40,149 bases of DNA, taken from NCBI RefSeq assembly GCF_000730645.1, contig NZ_BBIU01000045.1, forward strand, positions 1-40,149, in the 5' to 3' direction. The translations under genes and the position numbers were made by a program. This document shows, in pieces, positions 33,811-40,149 of the stretch; the stretch's first letter is position 1; each line of letters opens with the position of its first letter. The notes under the pieces are model-generated. The model did no database searches. It had not been told where the DNA came from and saw nothing but the letters and a program-made list of their open reading frames with translations. The DNA is from Pseudomonas parafulva NBRC 16636 = DSM 17004 (lineage in GTDB: Bacteria; Pseudomonadota; Gammaproteobacteria; Pseudomonadales; Pseudomonadaceae).

Positions 33811-34830
33811 TCAGCTCCCCTGCAGCGGGCGTTCATCCTGGAAGAAGTAGTCCTTCCACGATTCAGGCTTGTGCTTGATGGCGCCTACCCGGTAGAGAAA
33901 TTCGGCAAGCTTGTAGGTGTTCTTTGGGGTGACGGTGAATTCGTACTGCGGGTTGTCGATCAGTTTGATCAGTGTTTCACGGTCGATCTTGGCATTGGTC
34001 ACGCGGATATAGGTGTCGGCAGCGGCTGCCTTGTCGTTCTGGGCAAAGGTGGCAGCTTCAGCCAGGGCATCGACAAACGCCTTGTAGGTCTTGGGGTTGT
34101 CCTTGCGGAATTTTTCAGTCGCAAACAGCAGGGTGGGCGAATTCGGCCCGAGCAGGTCGTAGCTGTTGAGCACCACATGCACGTTCTTGTTGGCCAGCGC
34201 CTGGTCCTGGAACGGCGGGTTGGAGAAATGGCCGTTAAGCTCCGTACCCCCTGCCAGCAGTGCGGCAGTGGCATCAGGGTGCGGTACGGCAAGGGTGTAT
34301 TTGTCCAGCCGGTTGTACTGGGCGTCGCCCCACTGCTGCGCTGCCGCGTATTGCAGGAAGCGCGACTGCACGGACACACCCACTGCCGGCACTGCGATGC
34401 GGTCTTTGTCTGAGATATCAGCGATGGTTTTCACAGCAGGGTTGCTGCTGACCAGGTAATACGGGAAGTTGCCCAACGAGGCCACGGCCTTGACGTTCTG
34501 CCGCCCCTTGGTGCGGTCCCAGACGGTAAGCAGCGGGCCTACCCCTGCCCCCGCGATATCCACCGAGCCAGACAGCAATGCGTCATTGATGGCAGAGCCG
34601 CCAGACAACTGGGCCCAGTCGACTTCGATGTCGATGCCCTGCTGCTTGCCGTGCTTTTCGATCAGGTGCTGGTCTCGCACTACGTTCAACAGCAGGTAGA
34701 CGATGCCGAACTGTTCGGCGATGCGGATCTTGCCTTCGGCATGAGCCAGGTTAGGGGCAGCCAGGCTGCCCACGACCAAGCTTGCGCCCAGGCCGATGCT
34801 TGCCGCCAGGCGGCTGATGGATTTGCGCAT
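33811..34830 (-). CDS. Periplasmic sulfonate/sulfur-compound-binding protein (TauA/SsuA-like)
   Basis: This 339 aa binding protein has a clear signal peptide (SLVVGSLAAPNLAHAEG). The mature chain has the NMT1/TauA pattern IRIAEQFGIVYLLLNV, SGSVDIAGAGVGPLLTVWDR and IAVPAVGVSVQSRFLQY. Apart from the initiator Met there is no Met and no Cys, so the exported protein should contain no sulfur. That is a feature of proteins made in sulfate starvation and supports a sulfur-scavenging role. GAGGAAACC precedes the ATG at 34830; the longer frame to 34971 overlaps the dioxygenase gene and is rejected. The substrate is not identified; taurine is possible, but the protein differs in context from a standard tauABCD order. 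Confidence 0.88.
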   Translation of the reverse strand: MRKSISRLAASIGLGASLVVGSLAAPNLAHAEGKIRIAEQFGIVYLLLNVVRDQHLIEKHGKQQGIDIEVDWAQLSGGSAINDALLSGSVDIAGAGVGPLLTVWDRTKGRQNVKAVASLGNFPYYLVSSNPAVKTIADISDKDRIAVPAVGVSVQSRFLQYAAAQQWGDAQYNRLDKYTLAVPHPDATAALLAGGTELNGHFSNPPFQDQALANKNVHVVLNSYDLLGPNSPTLLFATEKFRKDNPKTYKAFVDALAEAATFAQNDKAAAADTYIRVTNAKIDRETLIKLIDNPQYEFTVTPKNTYKLAEFLYRVGAIKHKPESWKDYFFQDERPLQGS

Positions 34831-34847
34831 GATGGTTTCCTCAGTCG

Positions 34848-35747
34848 TCAGAACGGGGCATCGCCCTGGATGGTGGTGCGGTAGAGTTTGCGCCGCAGGT
34901 GCGCGGGGCAGCCGGCGGCCAGGTGGATGAGCGAGCGGTTGTCCCAGAACACCAGGTCGTGCGGCTGCCACTGATGGCGGTAGATGTTCTGCTCCAGCAC
35001 GCTCAGGGCGTAGAGCTGCTGCAGCACGTCACGGCTTTCATCGTCCGGCAGGCCGACGATGCGGGTGGTAAACCCTTCGCTGACGAACAGGGCCTTGCGG
35101 CCGTTCTCGGGGTGCGTGCGCACCACCGGGTGGATCACTTCCTGAACTTGGGCCAGCTGCTCGGCGGTAAGGGCGGGGCGCCAGTTGCCTTCGAACTTGG
35201 TTTCGGCATAGCGCGCGGTGTAGGAATGCGCGGCATCGCGCCCGGCAATGACCTTGCGCAGCGCATCGGGCACAGCCTCCCAGGCCTTGTGCATGTCGGC
35301 GAACAGGGTGTCGCCGCCTTCGCTTGGCAGCTCCTGGGCGTGCAACATCGAACCCAGGCTGGGCAACGCTTTGTACGACAGGTCTGAGTGCCAGAACTTG
35401 CCGGCATCGCCCAGGCCGATGTTCTGGCCGTTCTCGACGATGTTGGAAACAATCAGAATTTCCGGGTGGCCGGCCAACAGGAACTGTTTGAGCACATGGA
35501 TCTGCAACTCGCCGAAGCGGCGGCTGAAGGCAATTTGTTGCTGGGGGCTGATGCGCTGGTCGCGAAACACCAGCACATGGTGATCGAGGTGAGCGCGATG
35601 GATACGGCTGAAATCATCGGCATTGACCGGCTGGGCAAGGTCCAGGCCGATAATCTCGGCGCCAACGGCACCGGAGAACGGGCGGATTTCGAAGCGTTGC
35701 GGCTGGGCGCTGTCGAGGGTCGACAAGGCGTTCGAGGCGGCTGGCAT
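34848..35747 (-). CDS. TauD-family Fe(II)/2-oxoglutarate dioxygenase (sulfonate or sulfate-ester type)
   Basis: This 299 aa enzyme has the full catalytic set: His120-x-Asp122 (KFWHSDLSY), distal His275 (NRSLIHLAAG) and Arg286 eleven residues later for 2-oxoglutarate. It should release sulfite or sulfate from an organosulfur compound brought in by the importer genes 17 bp downstream. It differs clearly from AtsK and is only moderately TauD-like, so the substrate may not be taurine. The family also includes 2,4-D-type (TfdA) dioxygenases, but the importer argues for sulfur. It has 1 Cys and 2 internal Met. A GGAGTG ribosome site precedes the ATG. First gene of the operon. Confidence 0.88.
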   Translation of the reverse strand: MPAASNALSTLDSAQPQRFEIRPFSGAVGAEIIGLDLAQPVNADDFSRIHRAHLDHHVLVFRDQRISPQQQIAFSRRFGELQIHVLKQFLLAGHPEILIVSNIVENGQNIGLGDAGKFWHSDLSYKALPSLGSMLHAQELPSEGGDTLFADMHKAWEAVPDALRKVIAGRDAAHSYTARYAETKFEGNWRPALTAEQLAQVQEVIHPVVRTHPENGRKALFVSEGFTTRIVGLPDDESRDVLQQLYALSVLEQNIYRHQWQPHDLVFWDNRSLIHLAAGCPAHLRRKLYRTTIQGDAPF

Positions 35748-35864
35748 TTTTCACTCCACGCAGTGCGCGACTCCAGGACGCGCAACGATCAGAAACGCAC
35801 GGGGTATTCCCGTGTGGGTTCAAGTCGTGCGGCGCATCGATTGGTCGACGGGTACGCAGTGGGG

Positions 35865-35923
35865 TGAACTATAAATGCATAAGAAAAATTATTTAAATAC
35901 TCTTAAAGAATAAACATAGTTCA
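35865..35923 (-). promoter_or_regulatory. AT-rich promoter region with inverted repeat, upstream of the second sulfur operon
   Basis: TGAACTAT (35865-35872) and ATAGTTCA (35916-35923) are perfect inverted copies 43 bp apart. Between them is the most AT-rich stretch of the window (poly-A/T with TTATTTAAATA). It lies within the 198 bp between the dioxygenase start and the next gene, about 120 bp upstream of the start. The ATAGTT half resembles CysB-type half sites, but no regulator can be named. Confidence 0.45.
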
Positions 35924-35945
35924 TCCATTCCGGCTTGTTCCGCGA

Positions 35946-36287
35946 TCAGATCAAGCCACCCTCCTCTTCCTCTTCGATCAGGTTGTTAAGGCTGCTGAGC
36001 GCCTTGCGCGCCGTGGAACGGTTCAGCAACTTGGCCTGGGCACCGGGTGGCAGGTCGGTGATCTTGAACACGCCCTTGGCAGTGAGCACATCGATCAGGT
36101 CCTCGAGCACACGGATCATGTCCAAATCGCTTTGCTTGAGCTGGTTCAGGCTGTTTTCCACGACGTCATCAGCAAACCACTCCTGGATGTCGGCATGGTC
36201 GGCCGGGAGCATTTCGGTGAATTCGTCAAAAGCGGCTGCTTCTACCCGCAGCAACTGGCCGGCAGCGTCGCGTTGCACGTAGAACAT
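35946..36287 (-). CDS. Small acidic protein downstream of the LapA-like adhesin
   Basis: This 113 aa cytoplasmic protein (start MFYVQRDAAGQLLRVEAAAF) has an acidic tail (NLIEEEEEGGLI). I recall similar Pseudomonas proteins annotated as tryptophan synthase beta-like, but nothing enzymatic can be seen. Most of it is probably helical (SLNQLKQSDLDMIRVLEDLIDVLTAKG). The frame begins at a GTG (36305), but the ATG at 36287 has GAGGGAC before it. It lies 162 bp downstream of the adhesin gene, behind two hairpins, so it probably has its own transcript. A role linked to the adhesin is only suggested by position. Confidence 0.8.
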   Translation of the reverse strand: MFYVQRDAAGQLLRVEAAAFDEFTEMLPADHADIQEWFADDVVENSLNQLKQSDLDMIRVLEDLIDVLTAKGVFKITDLPPGAQAKLLNRSTARKALSSLNNLIEEEEEGGLI

Positions 36288-36338
36288 GGCAGAGTCCCTC
36301 GTCACAGTGGTTCCTTGTCAGTAGACAGCAGCATAGGC

Positions 36339-36367
36339 AAAAAGCGCCGGGCACGTTGGCCCGGCGC
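36339..36367 (-). terminator. Rho-independent terminator of the LapA-like adhesin gene
   Basis: On the minus strand, the arms GCGCCGGGC and GCCCGGCGC enclose a 6-nt loop and are followed by a T-run (the A-run at 36339-36343 on the plus strand). A second hairpin without T-run, GGGGCGGC/GCCGCCCC, lies at 36416-36438, only 11 bp after the adhesin stop. Together they should end the very long adhesin message. Confidence 0.88.
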
Positions 36368-36449
36368 CGGATTATGCGCTGTGGTGGTTAGGCGGGGAAG
36401 CCTGGCTGGCGCATTGGGGCGGCGCTGGAGGCCGCCCCGTGCACAGTTA

Positions 36450-39400
36450 TCAGCTGTCCTTGTTATGGATGATGATGGTCGGGTCGGCACCGCTGATCAA
36501 CGAGTTGATCGATTGGTTGGACCAGTTCACACCTTCCAGCTTGATGGTGACATCGACGTTGGCCAGGCCACCGGTAGCATTGAGCTTGCCTTCACTGCTG
36601 ACCTGGAGCGTGGTCGTACCTTCCACCGTGGTGAGCTTCAGGTAGTTATCGATCGTACTGCCCTTCTCGCCCTGCAGCAGGTCCTTGAGGTCGATACGGT
36701 CGCCTTCACCCTTGTTGAAGTCCTTGATCACATCGTTGCCGTAGTCGCCGGCCTTCCATACGAAGGTGTCGGCACCGCTGCCACCGATCAGGATATCGTC
36801 ACCCGGGCCGCCAATGAGGATGTCGTTGCCGGAGCCGCCCAGCAGGATGTCATTGCCCTTGCCACCGTCCAGTGTGTCGTTGCCGCCTTGGCCAAAGAGA
36901 ATATCGTTGCCGTTACCGCCCGACAGAATGTCGTTGCCGTCGTTGGTACCGGAGATATCGAACTCTTTGTAATGCTCGGTGATGTACTGGTGCATCGCCT
37001 TGCTGTCCACGGCACTGGAATCCACACCGGTCTTCATCGCGACATAGTTCTGCAGCGCTTCAATGCCGTTGCCTGCAACCGACGGCATGGTGATCAGGTC
37101 GCCGAAGATGATGTCGTTACCGTCACCGCCATTGACCGTGTCATTGCCTGGCGCTGTAGCGTCGGTATGGCCGAGTACCGCATTGGCCAGGTTGGAGGCG
37201 TCGATGTTGGTTTGCGGATTGCCGTCAGAGTCGTAAGGCTTCAGGTCATCGGTATTTACACCGCTGCCGATACCAATGGCTTCGATGGTTGGCGACAACG
37301 CCTTGAGCAAGGCGAATGCGCTCTTGGAGTTGCTGACGGTGTCGGCGTCGGCGTAGTTACCTTGGCCAGCAAGGCTCGACAACTCATACGTACCATCACC
37401 CTGCGCATGTAGCACGCCGCTCACAGTTGTTGTGGTCCAGCCGAGGAAGCCGACCTTGTACACAGCCAGGTTGCCGTTGCTGTCAATCTGCAGGACGTTG
37501 TTGTTGTCCAGGTTGACGTTCACGGTCTGGCCAAGCTTGTAATTGATCGACGACAGGTAGGCATCCATCATGATGTTTGCCTTACTGCTGCTATAGCTGA
37601 CAAGCGTAGGGTTGGTCCTCTCGCCGGTCTGGTAGAACGTAGGCTGGCCGTCGGTGATGAAGAAGGTCTGGTTAGTGCCGGACACACCTGCATCTTTCAG
37701 GTTCTGGAACCAGTTTGCCGTAGTCTTGAACGCATCTTCGTAGTTGGTACCGCCGTCAGCACTCATTGCGTTGAGTGCGTTTTTCAGTGTCTGCAGGGCG
37801 GAACCGTCGGACAGGTTCACCGAAACGGTCGATTTCACCTGGGTGGCGAAGTCCACCAGCAGCACGTTGACCGTACCGGATGTGGAACCCTTCACGCTGT
37901 TGGACAGGGTGGTGAACACAGACTGCAGTGCTTTCTGCGCAGCATCCACCGAGTTCTTCATGCTGCCCGAGGTATCCACGATGAATGCCAGGTTGTAGCT
38001 CTGCCCTGGGGTCACATGGAAGCCACCGATATCAGACACGATGATCTCGTTGGCGCCGGTACCGGTGAAGTTGTCGCTGTCGGCGGTCAGGTTGGTGGAC
38101 GAGTAGGTGTCGCCGTACACCGTGACCTTGATCGTGCCTTCGTTGACTGCCTTGCTGCCGCCAACGCTCTCGGTGGAGGTAGAGGTGACCTTCACGTCGA
38201 ACTGGCCCTGGTAGTAGGCCGGTGGCTTGATGGTGAGGCTGCCCAGCTTCCAGCCGGTAACATCTACACCCGACGCGCCCACGGTGGCGGTATGGCCAGC
38301 ACCATCACTGACGACCGAGCCTGCCGGGATACCGGACAGCTTCACGTTCAGGCTTTCAGAGCCGTCGGTGTCGGTCAGCGCGGTAGAGATACCGACCAGT
38401 TTGACCGTGCCATTCTCAGGCCCTTCGTTGAGCTTGTAGCCGTCGTAGTAATTCTGGCCGTTGACCGTGTGCATGTCGGACACGCTCAGGCCAGCGTTAC
38501 CCATCTCGGTGACGTTCTGGTACATCTTGATGTTCGAGCTGCTCAGGTCCGTCACGGCACCGGAGCCCACCTGGATATTCAGGTCGTAGCTACCCGGGCC
38601 AGACTGGTTGGCATGGTAGATCTCGATTGGGTAGTAACCCGAGGAGGCCGGCGTGAAGGTGCCGGACACCTGGCCACCACCGCCCCAGGTGGTGGTAACC
38701 ACGGCCTTGCCGCCTACGGTCACCAGGAAGCTGTCGTCAGCCGTACCGCTGAAGGTGTAGGTTTTGCCAGCTTCCAGGTAGATCAGGCCGGACGTCTTCG
38801 AACCGGTACCCGCGTTCACATTGCCGTCGGACTGCACGTTGGTGATGGTGCCGCTGGAGTTGGCGTTGCCAGAGTTGGCAAACACCGTCTTCAGCTCGTC
38901 GCCGGTAATACCGTTGCCGCCGGTGCCCAGGTTTTTAAGGCTGGTCCACACTTCCTTGGTCAGCCCTTTGGACTCGACATCGGCACTGCCGATTGCCAGC
39001 GTCGGCATGTCGGCCACCGGGCTGATATCGACCTTCATGGTCACTTCGGTGCCCAGGTTGGTGCCATCGTTCGGTTTGTACTTGAACTGTGCGTAGTCAG
39101 CCTGCTGGTTGCCCACACCGGTGCCGCCGTAGCCATCGGCGCCGGACTGGTTGAGCAGCGGCACGAACTTCAACTTGCTGGCAGTGATGTCCGCCTGGCT
39201 GACCACCTGGCCCACAGTGACGTTGGTCCAGGTGGTGCCATTGAAGAACTTCAGGCTACCGGCAACCGGCAGCGAAGTGATGGTCACAAACAAGCCGGTG
39301 TTGCCGTCTGGGTCGGTGACCTTGAAGTCATTCCAGGCGAACACGTAGTCGGTATCTTCGACGCCGTACACAGCGCCGCCCGGCGACACGGGCAGGTTGT

Positions 39401-40149
39401 CGTTGTCGATGATGGCCGTGGTGACGCTGCCCTTGCTGCTGTCCACCTGCAAGTTTTCGAAGTTGCCACCGGTGGCACTGTCGATCTTCACGGTGAAGTT
39501 CTCGGTACCTTCCACCAGCTTGTCATCGATGGTCGGCACGTCGAAGGTCACCCCGGAGCTGTTGGCCGGGATCTTGACGGTGGTAACGCCCGTGAAGTCT
39601 TCACCGTTCTTGGCGGTGCCGGAATAGCTGAGGGTGACGGTGACTTCGGCTTTCGACGGATTGCTCAGGGTCAGTGTGTAGTGGGCCGTTTCACCTTCGG
39701 TCAGTGATGTGGTGCCGCTGATGCCCACGGTGGTCAGGTCGCCCTGGCCCGCAGGTTCGTCGGTCACGGCGGTGGTCACCGAAGCCTTGTTGGCTACCAG
39801 GTTCTCGAACTGCTTGTCACCGGCAACTGCCAGGTCGGTGATCGCCTTCACAATGGAAGGCTGGCCGCCCACGTACACGTCGTCGGGTGCGTTGATGCTC
39901 ACGGTGCCGCTGGCAGAGCCGGCAGCGATGAACACCTGGGTGCCACCGGTCAGGGTCACGGTCACACCGCCGTGGCCAGTGACTGGCAGGCTGCTGTCTT
40001 CACTCACCAGGGTGACGGTGTAGGTGATCTTGCCCCCTTCGACCACGGTGGTGTTATCCACAGACAGCACCGCGGTGACCTTGCTGATGGTGTCGGTCAC
40101 GTTCACCGACGCCGGGCCGCCGATGACCAGGTTCTCGAACGTGGCGTTC
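36450..40149 (-). CDS. lapA: LapA-like giant RTX adhesin, C-terminal part (partial at right edge)
   Basis: About 1230 residues up to the stop are visible, and the frame is open past the right edge, so the gene is partial at its 5' side. From the edge inward: the end of the repeat region with FENL motifs; a Calx-beta-like domain (about 39400-39750); a cadherin-like part; a PA14-like lectin segment (about 38560-38800, GSYDLNIQVGSG); a von Willebrand A domain with MIDAS DTSGS (about 37960-37976); RTX nonapeptides; and a C-terminal type I secretion signal without Cys. In P. putida LapA anchors biofilm cells and is exported by LapBCE; those genes would lie outside the window. The identity is also supported by gene order. 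An LapF-like adhesin is less likely, given the domain order. Confidence 0.85.
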   Translation of the reverse strand, partial: NATFENLVIGGPASVNVTDTISKVTAVLSVDNTTVVEGGKITYTVTLVSEDSSLPVTGHGGVTVTLTGGTQVFIAAGSASGTVSINAPDDVYVGGQPSIVKAITDLAVAGDKQFENLVANKASVTTAVTDEPAGQGDLTTVGISGTTSLTEGETAHYTLTLSNPSKAEVTVTLSYSGTAKNGEDFTGVTTVKIPANSSGVTFDVPTIDDKLVEGTENFTVKIDSATGGNFENLQVDSSKGSVTTAIIDNDNLPVSPGGAVYGVEDTDYVFAWNDFKVTDPDGNTGLFVTITSLPVAGSLKFFNGTTWTNVTVGQVVSQADITASKLKFVPLLNQSGADGYGGTGVGNQQADYAQFKYKPNDGTNLGTEVTMKVDISPVADMPTLAIGSADVESKGLTKEVWTSLKNLGTGGNGITGDELKTVFANSGNANSSGTITNVQSDGNVNAGTGSKTSGLIYLEAGKTYTFSGTADDSFLVTVGGKAVVTTTWGGGGQVSGTFTPASSGYYPIEIYHANQSGPGSYDLNIQVGSGAVTDLSSSNIKMYQNVTEMGNAGLSVSDMHTVNGQNYYDGYKLNEGPENGTVKLVGISTALTDTDGSESLNVKLSGIPAGSVVSDGAGHTATVGASGVDVTGWKLGSLTIKPPAYYQGQFDVKVTSTSTESVGGSKAVNEGTIKVTVYGDTYSSTNLTADSDNFTGTGANEIIVSDIGGFHVTPGQSYNLAFIVDTSGSMKNSVDAAQKALQSVFTTLSNSVKGSTSGTVNVLLVDFATQVKSTVSVNLSDGSALQTLKNALNAMSADGGTNYEDAFKTTANWFQNLKDAGVSGTNQTFFITDGQPTFYQTGERTNPTLVSYSSSKANIMMDAYLSSINYKLGQTVNVNLDNNNVLQIDSNGNLAVYKVGFLGWTTTTVSGVLHAQGDGTYELSSLAGQGNYADADTVSNSKSAFALLKALSPTIEAIGIGSGVNTDDLKPYDSDGNPQTNIDASNLANAVLGHTDATAPGNDTVNGGDGNDIIFGDLITMPSVAGNGIEALQNYVAMKTGVDSSAVDSKAMHQYITEHYKEFDISGTNDGNDILSGGNGNDILFGQGGNDTLDGGKGNDILLGGSGNDILIGGPGDDILIGGSGADTFVWKAGDYGNDVIKDFNKGEGDRIDLKDLLQGEKGSTIDNYLKLTTVEGTTTLQVSSEGKLNATGGLANVDVTIKLEGVNWSNQSINSLISGADPTIIIHNKDS
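36766..36945 (-). repeat. RTX calcium-binding nonapeptide array in the adhesin
   Basis: About six copies of the GGxGxDxLx type lie in a row: GGNGNDILF, GQGGNDTLD, GGKGNDILL, GGSGNDILI, GGPGDDILI, GGSGADTFV. Two more lie apart near 37100-37148 (NGGDGNDII). They should fold into a calcium-stabilised beta roll after secretion and mark the type I export substrate. Confidence 0.93.

Noticed and set aside
36780..36940. Short tandem DNA repeats that might be a CRISPR array
   Set aside because: They are codons of the RTX nonapeptides, 27 bp apart, without unique spacers.
38016..39707. 563-codon plus-strand open frame opposite the adhesin
   Set aside because: The minus strand encodes clear Calx-beta, PA14-like and VWA domains; the plus frame shows no recognisable domain.

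Overview
The window looks like chromosomal DNA of a Pseudomonas of the P. putida group. It is GC-rich. The hemC-hemD-hemX-hemY / dsb / algQ / FKBP / algP / ABC-F cluster next to algR and argH is the arrangement I know from Pseudomonas. The alkylsulfatase dioxygenase AtsK and the giant LapA-type adhesin point to P. putida and its relatives. I see no phage, insertion sequence, integrase or CRISPR array. The assignments below come from reading protein sequence and gene order; no database was searched.

Layout. (1) 68-4795 is a sulfate-ester scavenging locus: atsR-atsK on the minus strand, divergent from atsB-atsC on the plus strand, with a strong imperfect palindrome between them. (2) 4868-5022 is a tRNA-Arg(CCG) unit with promoter and terminator. 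(3) 5134-9248 holds unrelated small units: an exported M20 dipeptidase, a CBS-domain protein, an unknown membrane protein, a DUF2789 protein and a LysE/RhtB exporter. (4) 9380-21727 is the conserved Pseudomonas block: ABC-F ATPase, TIGR02444 protein, histone-H1-like AlgP, FKBP isomerase, AlgQ/Rsd anti-sigma factor, DsbB-like protein, the hemCDXY genes, the response regulator AlgR and argininosuccinate lyase. The AlgZ/FimS kinase that accompanies algR in P. aeruginosa is not beside it here. (5) 21772-25209 has a glutathione S-transferase, two small conserved proteins and a cytochrome c-FTR1 iron permease. (6) 25355-30408 is a tightly overlapping MarR-FUSC-DUF1656-HlyD-outer-membrane-factor efflux operon with a clear MarR-type operator. 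(7) 30492-32060 holds a Sel1-repeat protein and a short HTH/WYL-type regulator. (8) 32065-35747 is a second sulfur-type module (TauD-like dioxygenase plus ABC importer). (9) 35946-40149 holds a small acidic protein and the C-terminal 1.2 kaa of a LapA-like RTX adhesin that runs off the right edge.

How they work together. Two separate dioxygenase-plus-importer modules bracket the window; both probably release sulfite from organosulfur compounds in the cytoplasm when sulfate is scarce. Their two periplasmic binding proteins contain no Cys and no Met apart from the initiator, which fits expression under sulfur starvation. The central block covers tetrapyrrole synthesis, arginine synthesis and the alginate/stationary-phase regulators. 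I do not see a convincing wholly new system. The best leads are the unassigned operators (2161-2182, 30407-30422, 35865-35923), the fused importer permease, the algR locus without its kinase, and the second sulfur module of unknown substrate.
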